Part shown: one piece after another, positions 45,000-57,292 of the stretch
Position numbering within the stretch: position 1 is the first letter of the stretch
Layout of the letters: each line of letters starts with the position of its first letter
From: Brachionus rotundiformis
Taxonomy: Eukaryota > Rotifera > Eurotatoria > Ploima > Brachionidae
NCBI GenBank assembly: GCA_016802295.1
Contig: JAESIW010000180.1
Location: 1,305,619 to 1,369,618, forward strand
Direction of reading: 5' to 3'
Length of the DNA: 64,000 nucleotides
Position numbers and translations under genes: made by a program
The notes under the pieces: model-generated
What the model was told of the DNA's origin: nothing
Databases searched by the model: none
The model's input: only the letters and a program-made list of their open reading frames with translations

Positions 45000-47925
45000 T
45001 TAAGCATTTTCAATAATTTCCAATTTCTTTTCTTTTTGTTTCTTCTTTTCGAACTTTTCGTATATCAAAATGATTAATAGTACAATGCCACTAAAGCAAA
45101 TGCCAATACCAATAAAATGAAATGATATTCCATAGCCACCAGTATAGTCAACCAAAAGCCCTAGGACAGGTGGCCCACTGAAGCTGGCTAATCCTTGGCA
45201 AAAAAACATCAAACCATATGCATTTACAAAATCGTCATATCCGACTATATTGACGCAAATTATGGGCACCAAAACGTCTGAAACACTGATCAATGCTCCC
45301 AGTAGATTCATCAACACCATAGTAATCCAATAGTTGGTTATAAAAAATGGTATTGCCCAGCAGCATACTCCGCACAAAATAAGACTGAAAGAATACAAAA
45401 TGATGGGATTTATTTTTTTAGAGTCTCCTATAAATCCATAAATAACTAAAAAAAATATTATATTTTAATTTAAGAAAATAATAGTTTAAAAAAATAAAAT
45501 TACTTGAGCTAAATACTGAAACAATACCCACAGCTACGGTGATCGTACCAGCTTGGGATTGACTTGAACCATTCTCAATCATATAAGAATTAATGAAATA
45601 AAATGGAGACTCGTAAAAAAAGCTCAAAATAAAATTACAAAAAGCAAAAATACTAAACTTAAAAAGCCTAAATAATTTTAAATTTTCGACTATAGTGTAG
45701 TAGATAAATTTCAATGGTCTCCTAACAGGTTTAACTAAATATTTAAATAAATAGTTTCCATATTTGGTTCTGGTAAAACAATTGTCACATTCATCCTCAT
45801 CTTCAGAATCAGACTCATCGGACTCATCCGAAGAGCTCTCATCAGCCTTTTCATACTTTCTGATAATTGAATCGCGCCTATTTGCCTTATTTGGATTAAA
45901 CAAAATTATACTTCCAGCATTTAGGATTTTACTGCCAGAAACTGCATTCAAATTTTCCAATTTGTCCATTTTTTTACTTGATGTTTTGATGGTAATGGCA
46001 GGGGCCTTTGAATCAGCACTATTCAAATTTGACTTTATAATGACCACTTGCTTTTTGTTCAAATCAGGACATGAAAGACTTATTGAATTTGTTGGCGCGT
46101 TGACTGTCAAAGCGCCGGCACCATGCGGCCTAAGCACCATAATTCTCATGTTCAAATTAAGCAAACTCTTGTAATAGTAAACATTTCGAAAATGGATTGG
46201 AAATCGGTAGGAATTTTGAAATAAATTTGGTACATGATAGACATTTTTTGACTTGGCTATGATGTTATTTTGATTAGTGGTGTTAACTTTGATGTAATGA
46301 AGAGGACATGTTGGTAAATGACGAGATGGCTTGTTCAAATTTTGATTCAACTGAGTTCTTTTGTTTTTACAATTACATTTGGCAATGAAATACTTTTTAT
46401 CTGGTACTTTTTGGCCAGTTTTGGTTATAAAAGCCTGGTTCAATGTGATACTTTTAGGCTTATCTTGTACTTCGCTTTGAACTGTTTCCTTGGGCTTATT
46501 GAATTTATTTTTCAAAAAAGTCATTACTTTATTAGTATTGGTTAAATTATTCTTTTCATCAATTATGGACTGCTTTGAACCTTGATTTTTGGTCAACTCT
46601 TCTTTGACTGATGTCTTATCTTCTGGATAAATGGACAAATAAAGAGTATTCTGGGAACCGGACAGGATTAAATTAGATCCACAGTTCTGAAAATCATCGG
46701 CATCTACTACCACGTACTCTTCATCATGCTTTTCCGATGGTACAAATTCATCATCTGGTATAAAATCGTCAAAATTTGAGTCAATGTCTGTTGGCACCGA
46801 ACTATTCGGTTTAAGTCCATTTGTTTCCGATTTTGAGTTCCTAAAATCCAGTGAATGGCATCTACTTAGCGAACTTGAATCAGCTTGACATGATACCAAT
46901 TTTTTTATTGGCCGAATCTCATCTAAAACTTGATTACTTTTTAGACTCAGTTCACTAACTTGGTAGTTATTTTCCATGTCTAAGTACTTGCTTCTGTCAT
47001 ACAAACAAGATTCGGACATGAAGCCGAAATTTTTCTCAACTTTAAAATTAATAAAATTAGCCGACTTTAAGACTTTATTGATAACTCTTGGGTATCTGAT
47101 AATTTCAGTATCATTTGGTTTGTCCTCAATATTTTTTTGTTCACTGGCATGGTCACTGCGTATGCTGTTTGTTTGGCTCTCGTCCTCGGACTCTGAATCA
47201 TCGCTATCACTCTCATCATCCTCTTCCAACTCCCACTTAAGAGGCCTAAACAAAAGAGCACATGCCACAATATTGAGCAAAATTCCACCCAAAATCAAAA
47301 AGCAGCCAGATCGGCCATAAATTTCATTCAGTTTGATTATAATAAGTGAAAAAATTGATTGACCCAGAGAGCCACCGCTGATTGTGAGACCGGCTGCCAA
47401 AGATGGCTTTTCCTCAAAATAGTATGTGACTACCACCACTGAGCTTACCAAGACTAGCGAAGAACCGAAGCCAGTCACACCACCCATCAAGAAGCCAAGG
47501 AGCCAAAAATCGTTCACATAAGCACTGCCAATCATGCCTAAGCTAGCTATTAGGCCGCCAAACGCTGCTGTTTTTCTGCAGCCGAACTCATTGGTCAAAG
47601 CACTTGATATTGGACCAGTTAGTTCCTGGAGGGCCGATATGAGCCCACCTATAAAAGCCACTTTGCTTCTCGACCAGCCCAGGTCGGTTTCCATATTTTC
47701 AAAGAATATTCCAAAGCATCCACCTAGAAGGGATGCCAGCATGTATGCAAAAAAAGAAGCGACTAGGACTACTAGACTAAAGTTACAACTAAATGCTGAT
47801 TTAATAAGTAAACTGTTTGACGATGAACTTTTATCTTTGGGGATATGGATGTTGTCAGGATTATCGTTTATTAGAACTTTTTTTGTTTTTTCTATTTTAT
47901 CTATGGATTGGATTGATTCTGTCAT
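45000..47925 (-). CDS. SLC16/monocarboxylate-transporter-like MFS protein with long loop
   Basis: Two exons (47925-45504 and 45445-45000, 58-nt intron) join in phase to about 955 residues. The fold is that of the MCT branch of the major facilitator superfamily: six membrane helices from about residue 47 (VVLVASFFAYMLASLLGGCF, GWSRSKVAFIGGLISALQEL, YYFEEKPSLAAGLTISGGSL), a central cytoplasmic loop of about 450 residues, then six more (AIPFFITNYWITMVLMNLLG, YGLMFFCQGLASFSGPPVLG). The loop is disordered, with acidic Asp/Ser/Glu runs (EDDESDSDDSESEDESQ and ESSDESDESDSEDEDEC) and a CNCKNKR...CPLH cysteine cluster. Ordinary SLC16 members have 420-620 residues, so the loop is exceptional. Substrate cannot be told. 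The C-terminus is Lys/Glu-rich. Confidence 0.88.
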
Positions 47926-50900
47926 GTTGGAAGCTCGAATTACTTATTATGATTTGTTTTGAGCTTAAGGTAGCTGGTCGAGATGGGTATAGAATTGGTC
48001 AAATTAGACCGAGTGACTGAGCTATACTTTCTGGTCAAGAAAAAGTTGAACAAATCAATTAAATTTAATTGATTTTTAAGCGATAGATTTAATAAATTTT
48101 GATTTTTTGTAATTAAATGTGGTTCATGAAAAACCAACATCTATGTCTTGGTAATGGCTGTCAACTTTGGTTAAAATAATTGTAACGCGTCAAACGTTTG
48201 TTGATGATTGTATATTTTTTCTAAATATCTTGTCTAAAAACCAAATTAAAAATGTCTAATTTAATTTTATTAAAAAAAAATTTAATTAATTCAATAAATA
48301 ATTAAAGATAATTTGAGGCGCTAAAACTGTTCTGTAACCTTAGAAACAATGTTTTATGAAAATCAAACAAAAGCTTTAAAATAGAACTAAGCATGAATTG
48401 AACTAAATTAATCTATCATTGCTTTTCTAATTAAATTTTGAATCTTATTTTAAAGGTAATAAATATATATATTTATATTTAGTTACGGAAACGCAATATA
48501 ATAAAGCTCAACCTCCATTCAAAAATTAAAGTTCCGAAGGCGTTTAATTTTTTATTCCCAAATAAACTAAATATAATAACTCTGCGCCTTTTATCTACCA
48601 CCAATTTTATGGTGCTTTTGGGAAACGTGCTTTAAATTTAAAACTTTATTTAATCTCAAAATGTCAAGCCAAATTCTTAAATTAATAAATGTGTTCATTT
48701 TCTAATGGTTTTATCTATTTTTTGATGATGTAAGATAAAATTTTTTAAACGCCTAAATATTTAATTCCGAAGCTTGTCTGGCATTAAAAACACTCAACTT
48801 ATTTTAAAAAATAAAAAAATTATTTTCCTATTCTTGGAAATAAATTATTAAAAAAATTATGTTTGGAGGCAAATTTGAATTTTTTCTTATTACGCTGTTT
48901 GTATTACTGAATTTCAGATGATTAGCATTCAAGTAATTTTTGCATTTTTATGATTGCTAAATTCTGAGACACTAATTCAGACCTCATAGCTCAAGCTCAA
49001 TTTGATACATCGAAAACTTAACTTATTATTTATCAGAAATTTTATGTAATAAAAAATATTTAATTTTTCGTTTAAATAAACATATTCAAGGATATTCAAG
49101 GAAAATTAATAAATATCTTAAAAATAGAATTTTTTACCTTTTAAATTAAAAAAAGCCAGCTCTTGCACAGCCAAAAATACATAAACTTTTTGGATAAGTT
49201 TAAATGCACTCTTGATTGAGCTGTTGTTACATAAATTTTTTTTTCATTTAATTAAAATTAAAATATTTTTCTGATTGGGAAAGCTTAATGCACCAAAACC
49301 AGAATTCTGATGAATAAAATATGAATTTTAATTTATGATTTCAAAAATAAAATGTTCATTTTAAAAATTAAAATTTTCTTTAAATCGAAAAAGAGAAAAT
49401 ATTTTTAAATTATTGTTTCTTTTATAAGCATTAAAATAGATGTGAAATTTATTATGGCTCTTTATGAGAAAAATTTACAACCTTTCTGGGAAATCTCGTT
49501 TCCTATATATTAAATAGCAAAATAACATAATGATAATTATTTATCTTTGAAATAAATAGACAAATTTATGAACATGTATTTTCCTAAAGCTTGATTGAAG
49601 AATGTATTTATGTTTTATTAAGAAACTTTAATTCAGATTACATCCAAATTTTAACTTTAATCAAATTACTTTACCGCGTCAATCATAAATTTAATATAAT
49701 TTTATAACATGGTATTAGAAAAAGAAAATCCTTAAAAAAATTTTACAATACTTAGTCAGTAAATGTCATCTGTATTACTTAATTAATATTAAAATCAATA
49801 CTAACAATAAAATATAGAAAGTTAGTTTCCAATAATAAACATAGTTGAGTTTTTCATTAATATCAGGTTTTCTAAGCAGTTTTGGTACATTAGATTTTTG
49901 TCCCTAATCTTAAAACCTTCTGAGTAATAAATGTCATTAAATTGAAAAATAATTTAAATTCTTCTTTTCTTCTAAATTTTAATTTATTTTTTTGAGAAAA
50001 ATATCTTACATTTAAAATTATTTATTATGTTTATATTTAAGCTATTTCATCTGCGTTTATTTTTAGAAGAACTTGATGTCGCAATTCACTTGATTTTACT
50101 TTGGGCAATTCGATACAGAGAGTTTAATTCATTTAAAATTAGCTAATTATTACCTGATATCGGAAAATAAAGATTTTATTAATCGAGGTGACATTTCTAG
50201 TAACTATCGATTTTTGTAATATTAGGTTTGGAACATTACGCCAATGTTAAATAGGCAATAACACAGACTTTGATTTTAATTTTCAATTAGATAAACTGAT
50301 TAAAGGAAAGCTTTATATGGCAGATAAACTTCCTATGTATGATCAATATTATAATTAAAATTTAAAAGAAGCGTTTTAAGAAATAAATAATATTATATTT
50401 CAGCGTCGGAAAATAGTTAATTTTTTGCGTCTAAGATATTTTGGTACCCAGAGTTATTGTTAGCTTCTTAAATACTTTAACTAACAAAAAATTTAAAAAA
50501 AAATCTCATCATTTCAAATATCATTTAAAAAATTATATAAATTTATTTAATAAAAAATTGAATTCAAATAATTTTTTTAATTTAAGAGAAATACTACCTG
50601 TTAATTTTTGGTTTAAAATCTATTTAAATTCGAGTGTAAATTTTTAAATGCTTATGTATTGGGATAAATCTATGTGCAAATTCTTTTATCGGAAAGAATT
50701 ATCTGAAATAATTTATCTACTTATATGGGATTGGATTTCACATCTTTATTCTTAAGTAAAAAATTTATTAAAACTAAAAAAGTTACATTAATCTTAATGT
50801 TTAAAAAGAATAATATAAACACAAAGATTAATATTATATTAAAATATTTGTGAATATCTAAAATCAATATTTATCAATATTTAATTGAACCAATTTGATT

Positions 50901-53875
50901 TCAGCAAATTCACGATAATGATTTAAACTCTAGAAAGATCATAAATGTTCTTGGAATCTTAGTAAGATCTAGAATAAAATGTTTTGAAGTTCATTAGCAT
51001 TGTTTTTAAAATTATTCAATATAAAATAGAAATAAAATGTTGAGAACTTTAATAAGTAAAAGCATTCAAAAAATAAATTATTCTTAAAAAATGTGAAAAA
51101 AATCTGCTTATTATTTAAGCCTTAACTAATTTATATAGCTTGATTATAGAGATTGCTTGGACCTGAAATAAATTTTTTGTTATAAAAAATCGTCTTTAAA
51201 AATGAACTAGTATTTAAAAAAATGCATGTTTTTTTCAGCATAAATTATGGAACAGATTTGATATAAATCGAAACTTTCATGTAATCGAGAGTCCACCGCT
51301 ACCATCGTAGAACAATCATACCATGTTAGAAAGTAGCACGACTGGGTAACAGACTTTGAAGTTGTTGCAAGACGAAATTTTCAACTTCATTAGGAAATTG
51401 ATAAAATGGAAAAAAAAATTGGCATTACTGCTCATTCAGCTTTACTATGCTGAGATTGGTCTTGGAAAGAGACTAACTTAAGAATCAAAAATTAAGAAGA
51501 AGAAAGAAGGGGAGACAAACATGTTTTTTGGTTTCGGCTTCTAATTTTAAATGCAATAATGGTAGTGAAATGAGCCATGTTTAACAAAATGCCATAAAAA
51601 TTTGAATTGCTGAATAAAAGTAAAATGGCAAAATGAGATTTATCCAAGATCTGATATCAATAAAGCAGTCACAAATGGACATTCAATGTAATCAATAGTA
51701 TCAAGAAACAAAATGACACCATGGTATCAGGAAATTTCGAGATCTTGGTACGCCAAGAAATATATGCGGATAACACAGTGACCGGATCGCGGATCGATGT
51801 TACAAAAATCACTTCAGCAAAATTAATTGACGAATTTTTAAGTTTAAGATGAGATTGAATGTAAGAATGGCAAGGAATGCTTCTAATAAACTGATAAACT
51901 TAGACTGGTCATTTCAGAATATAAAATGGATTGAGATATTTTTGCTTTTCTCTTCTAAAACTAAATAATGGATAAGAAGTTTCTTTAATTAAGAAAATTA
52001 ATATCAAAAAGGAAGTAAAACTGGGGCATTATAAAATGCGGATGCGTAAGAGATGCCTTGCGGAAGTTCTGAATTAATTGTCCAGTTTTTTTTTTAATTT
52101 TTCACACTTTTGCCTAAAATCTGACATTAAAAATTTCATTGAGAAATGAATTCCGTCAGTTTTCTTTCCTGTTATTGAATAATTCGTGAGGTTGATTGCA
52201 GCACCTAATGATTAAGCCTCTCTCTGTGATTGTGTTGATCGAGAGACTTAAAAAAACCTTAGGAATTAGACTAAAATAATCTAAAAATGCTTCATTAGTT
52301 TTAAGTGCTTATTTTCTCTTAACTGTATTTTTTACTTTTTTATTAATTTAAACTTCAGTTTATTATTTTGTAATTTAATAATAAGAAGAATCTTCTTAAA
52401 CAATTTCGAATTCGCTATAATTTTTTCGTATTCATTTCTTTTTAAAAAAAATCTATTAAATAATTTAAAATTCTTGCATCTCCAAATATATTCTCTCTGG
52501 TGAATCAAAACAATTATAGCCTTAATGCTTTGAAAATATAACGAACTAAAAGCTAAACTGATCAGCTAATATATTTTATATATTTAAAAATATGAGGTAA
52601 AATTATATCAGATAATGTACATTGTTTTACAGAAAAAAATTCATTTTAGTAGTTCAAGTATGTGCTTAAATTATTTTAATGATTTATTAATTGACTTTTA
52701 ATTATTTATTTTAAAAATTTCTTAATGAATTATAATTTTAATAATATTCATAGGATTTAAATTTTAAAGGATTAATTAATAAAATAATAAAAATTTGTTT
52801 TAACTTTTCTCATGAATACAAATATTTTTAATAATTAAAATTAAACTCGAGGATTAATGTAGCCAAATTCATTAAATTGTACTTGTCTTGGTATTAAAAT
52901 AAAAATGCCTTGGCTAGATAAAAATATGCACTAATTGACTAATCAGGTATCATTGAAGTTTAATTTCTTAAACTAATTTTAAAAAAAATATTTTATTTGC
53001 ATCCCAAAAATTTGAAACCCAAACTAAAACTTAATCTAATAAAACAGATACATCGGCTATTAATTATCGCTCTCTTTTCAAATAAATATCTTAATCTAAT
53101 TTTTATTTTGAAATTGACTTAAATTAACCAATTTGAACAGCCAAAGGTAATTTTCCAATTTGGCTAATCGGATTAGGTAATAGCAAATTCAAAATAAATA
53201 GACACAAAGATCAATGGTATAGAACAATTTTGTTACTCAAAATAAAAAAAATTACAGTTAGACCCTTACGGTTAATTTGATTCGGTAAGATACAATTAAT
53301 TTTAATTGAAAAATAGAAAACATCTCTGTAGCAATTGTAAATTATATACATTTTAGCAATTAAGTGGCATAAAAATGTAGCGATTGGGAAAAACAAGTTT
53401 GAACAGTAAATTTCAAATTAAATGATATCAGGTGTTGAAATTTCGAGCTTTTAGACCATAACCGGAAATTCTCATCACAAATTGTGAATGGTGCAACTTT
53501 TTTGTTTCCAATTAAGTGTTTATAGCTTTATTTTTTTATGATATAAAATTATTGCAACATGTCAGCTTTTAATTTAATATCAATATAAAAAGTGAACAAA
53601 AAACCTCTAGTTAGACCATTTCAAGCTTGACCAGTCAATGTTTTCATATCTGTAAATTAGACAAAACATTGATCACATTTTACCCAGGAAATTTTCTCAA
53701 TAAACATTTATTAACACATTTCAAAGTAATTGTTACCTGAGAAAATCAGCTTTATCAAAGCTGTAGTCGCTACAATTTCAATCAATTGACTTTTGTATAT
53801 ATAAAATTAGTTAAATATATATTTTTTTAAAATTTATTTAGAAATTTATTCTGAAATTAAATTGGAACAGTTAGA
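47926..53875. other. Gene-poor 6-kb interval
   Basis: No coding gene could be supported on either strand. Most is plain AT-rich sequence. The part from about 51240 to 52250 has clearly higher complexity and many ATGG/AAATGG triplets, but all frames are broken; it could be a non-coding RNA, an old element or a distal regulatory region for the RRM gene that follows. It includes a potential hairpin with TCTCTC/GAGAGA arms (about 52220-52247). Confidence 0.4.
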
Positions 53876-54781
53876 ATGGCATCCAAGTGCGCTTCAAAAA
53901 CATTGTTTGTTGGAAATTTACACGCGTCCCTAGAAGAAAATGATCTCTTGGAAATATTCAAACCATTTGGCAGAATTGTAGAGTGTTGCAAGAGGTGGTG
54001 CCACTACGGTTTTATCCAGTTTGCCACCGAAGACGAGGCTAAGCTGGCTTTCAGCAATTTGAATGGCTCAAAAGTGAGAGGTCGACCAATGAGGATCGAA
54101 TTCCAGAGGAAAAAGATCAGGAACATTCAAGCATTGATAGAGGCAGAAGCCGAATCCAAGCTAAAAACCCAGCATAGCTATGATTGCTATTCTTTATTAA
54201 GTTATAACACCAACAATGAGAACATTAATCCAAGAATGGCTGAAGACGACGACTATTTAGACTTGGCGGAGATTGAGAAGTGTTTGACCAAAGTATTTGA
54301 CGAACTGCTGGTCGATGAAACTAAACAAAGAGAAAACCAAGTCTTAAAGACCATAACCAATGTTGACAAAAACTCCAGATGTGACAAAAACAATAACAAA
54401 AAGTCGCGAAATGTGTGCGAAAACTCGAGCATTGGATCCTCGTGTTCATCGCCACTCAGCCAAAGAGAGGACACCAACTCGCCAGCTATTAGGCTCTTTC
54501 GCTCCATCAACTCATCAAACACGATTTATGTCCAGCCAACAGATATCATCATTCCACTCAATGAAGGCGACTACACTGAATACAAGCTTTTTCCAACATG
54601 TGACCAAGATATCGACTGCAGCAAGGATCCATTGAGCTCTTTGTTAAAAAACCTAAATGCCAATGAATCGAACGAATTGTATAGTCCGCCAATTTCGCCT
54701 GCTTCAACAGAGGCATCTTGTTCGAACTCGTCCAGCCAGGTCAGCTCACCAAGATCCCAATCTCCGAAATTATATTTATAA
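53876..54781 (+). CDS. RRM protein A of a tandem paralogue pair
   Basis: Single exon, 301 residues. One RRM spans about residues 8-82: RNP2 TLFVGNL, the unusual GRIVECCKRW between beta-2 and beta-3, RNP1 HYGFIQFA, then SKVRGRPMRIEF. A basic helix (KKIRNIQALIEAEAE) follows, then an acidic/Ser-rich linker. A C-terminal block (about 210-241, ending DYTEYKLFPT) lines up without gaps with the C-terminus of the neighbouring RRM protein B. The tail is Ser/Pro-rich (SPPISPAS, SSPRSQSP), suggesting proline-directed phosphorylation. The RRM predicts single-stranded RNA binding; no known orthologue is recognised. The coding density and codon use are normal, so it is likely functional. It lacks the N-terminal Q/N-rich part and the intron of protein B. 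Confidence 0.85.
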   Translation: MASKCASKTLFVGNLHASLEENDLLEIFKPFGRIVECCKRWCHYGFIQFATEDEAKLAFSNLNGSKVRGRPMRIEFQRKKIRNIQALIEAEAESKLKTQHSYDCYSLLSYNTNNENINPRMAEDDDYLDLAEIEKCLTKVFDELLVDETKQRENQVLKTITNVDKNSRCDKNNNKKSRNVCENSSIGSSCSSPLSQREDTNSPAIRLFRSINSSNTIYVQPTDIIIPLNEGDYTEYKLFPTCDQDIDCSKDPLSSLLKNLNANESNELYSPPISPASTEASCSNSSSQVSSPRSQSPKLYL

Positions 54782-55513
54782 GACCCAATCAAATAAGAAA
54801 GCTCTACACACATAACAGACAAGAAAAAGCGCTTCCATATTTTTTTTTAATTAATTTTTAATTTTAATTTTAAAAATTTTTTTTATAATGAAATTAGAAA
54901 ATTTCACAGCAAAAGAAAAATTTCAAGTCTATACCGTAAAATATTTAAATATTTTTTAAATTTTTTTTAGTGTAAATTTTTGACGCAATGCGTTCTTGAC
55001 CGCAAATGGTCGTAGATGAATTTCATAAAATTAATTTTTTTTCAAAAATTGTTTCAAATCAAATCATCAATTTGTCTAAACTAATTAAACTGCATGTTTA
55101 TAACAAACGTGTTGGCGTCTATTTGAATTTTAGCTTTTGCTAAGCTTTTAAGATTTGTGAGCTTCTTTTCTCCTAAGTTCTCTCAGTTTCTCTCTCTCTC
55201 TCTTTCTCTCTATGGATCTCTTTCACTGTGTTTCTTATTTTTAAATCATTTTTTAATTTTGTTGTTATATACTTTAAATTTTATGGATAAAATTTTACAA
55301 TGTTTTTACATTTTCTTAATGGTTTTCGATTAAAATTTAAAAAATAAATTTTTAAACAAAACTTCAGTCTTTTTCTAATTTAACTGGCTTTATTTAACTT
55401 TTGGTCAAAAATTTATCTTGTCTTTTGAAGAATTTTGATTGCAAATTATGCAATAGAAGAGGATTAAATAAGTAGAGTATAAAATAGAGAACAGAGAAGA
55501 CCTTAGCCAAGAA
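54782..55513. promoter_or_regulatory. Region between RRM paralogues with pyrimidine tract
   Basis: Holds the 3' UTR of RRM A and the promoter of RRM B. A CT-rich tract (TTTCTCTCTCTCTCTTTCTC, about 55190-55210) lies about 310 nt before the start codon, resembling the tract upstream of CPEB near 3190-3225. Confidence 0.45.
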
Positions 55514-57292
55514 ATGAATGTAAATATTCAAAACCAAAATCCGCTGCTGACCAAACTGAGCTCAAACGCGAACTCGAATGGCTCGACTAGCGCCAGCGCT
55601 ACGCCACGCTACGCGCTCAGCATCAACAACAATGTAGCGAATATAAACAATGCGTTGCTGCGTAATGCGCAGCTAAGTCCCAAGAGCAAGTTAAGCCTAG
55701 CCCAGTCAACCAATCAGCAAAATACCATGTTCAATTCCATTTCCAATATTCAAAATTATTCAATGAACATTCAGTCTCAACTTAGCTATGCATCGCTTGG
55801 CCTTAAAAGCCAGTCACAACAGCAACAACAACAAAACTCGAGTCTGCTGACCGCGGCCAATGTATTGGCCAACAATAACCTAAACGCTCAGCTGTACCAA
55901 TCTGTACAGACTACTTGCAATCTCAACAATACTCTATTTGTTGGCAATTTGCACGCTTCATTGCAAGAAATTGATCTGATACAAGTGTTTCGTCCATTTG
56001 GTCGCATAGTTGAATGTTGTAAAAAATGGCTACATTTTGGTTTTGTCAAATTTACGACCGAGGAAGAAGCATGCCATGCTTATGTTACTTTAAACGGGTT
56101 CCGTCTCAAAGGCCGTCCGATGAGACTCGAATTCCAAAATCGTACCAAAAAGGTAAATGCACCATTTTCATCAAATCTTTTGTAAAATAAATCTACAATT
56201 TATTTTCAGGCCAGAATCAAGGCCATACTGGCTCAGGCCGCACTTCAGGCTGCCAATGGTTCCACTTGCAATACGGACCTACTCTCTATGAGTAACGTGA
56301 ATATTGCAAATGTGAATGGCCTGCAAATGGGATACCCAAATTACTCAGACGATCGTCAACAATTGATGCACTCAAATAGAGCTGAAGTAAAGGAAAGCTC
56401 ATTTTTTAACTCAGATCAGCTGATTAAGTTTGCTTCCGGCTCGGAGACCATGGAGCCGAAAAAGAGCCAATTCGAGCTTAACTTTGACTTGGCTGAGAGC
56501 AACAACTACTACGACTTGAATAGTGTGGATATGGCCATGTATTCAACAAGTTTGTTTGAGACAAAAGTGTCAGACGAGAGCCAAAAAGAGAGCGATAAGA
56601 GGAGCCAAAGCGACGACTTTTTGCTCAGCTTGTTAAAGCGTCAGCACTCGCCGTCGTCTTCGCACGAAGCTCTCTCGCTCTCGTCCGACTCAGGCTGTCG
56701 GTCCAACTCGTTTCTGAACGATGAAGACTCGGCCATCACATCCATTCAGTCGTCTGTGCGCACAGTTACCAAGTCAAAGACCAAGAGTAAAAAAATGGAA
56801 GAGGTCACTTTGTCCGAGCATTTGGAATTCACATGCTCGAAAAGTTCGCCCATAAAAGAAGAAAAAGAGGAATTTTCAAAGCTTGTTGATGACGAAATAG
56901 AGGACGAAGATGATGACGATGATTGCAGCAGTGATTGTGACACCAGTGACGATGCCAGCGACATTCCAAGCGAGGCCGATGGTGACTCGGACTGCTTGAA
57001 CGATCTGGACCTGCTCGATGAGAATTTTCTCAATGGCACTGATTATGAATGCGATGAAGAGGCCAAATATTTCAACCAAGTGATGGAAAAAGATGGTACC
57101 ATAATCAGAAAAAAGCTCGAGAATGGAATTTACAAGAGTGTGAATACGACAAGCTCGCTGTACATAGAACCCCATGACGTGCTCAAACAGGTCGACATGG
57201 ACGAGTTCGACCAATACAGTCTGTTTCCCACACATCCCACCCAACCACTGTTTGACTCATTTATGTTAATCAAAAGGTTATGCTGTGTTTGA
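55514..57292 (+). CDS. RRM protein B of a tandem paralogue pair
   Basis: Two exons (55514-56152 and 56210-57292) join in phase (AAG|GCC) to about 573 residues. A low-complexity N-terminus rich in N, S and Q (polyQ near residue 102) precedes one RRM (about 139-210): TLFVGNL, GRIVECCKKW, HFGFVKFT, FRLKGRPMRLEF, almost superimposable on RRM A. The splice site falls exactly after the RRM, and the second exon opens with the basic helix ARIKAILAQAALQAA. A long acidic Ser/Asp region follows (ESQKESDKRSQSDD, DDEIEDEDDDDDCSSDCD). Near the C-terminus (about 57135-57232) is the 32-residue block shared with protein A, ending FDQYSLFPT. RNA binding is predicted; the biological role is unknown. An alternative donor at AAAAG|GTTATG near the end could add further sequence. 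Confidence 0.83.
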
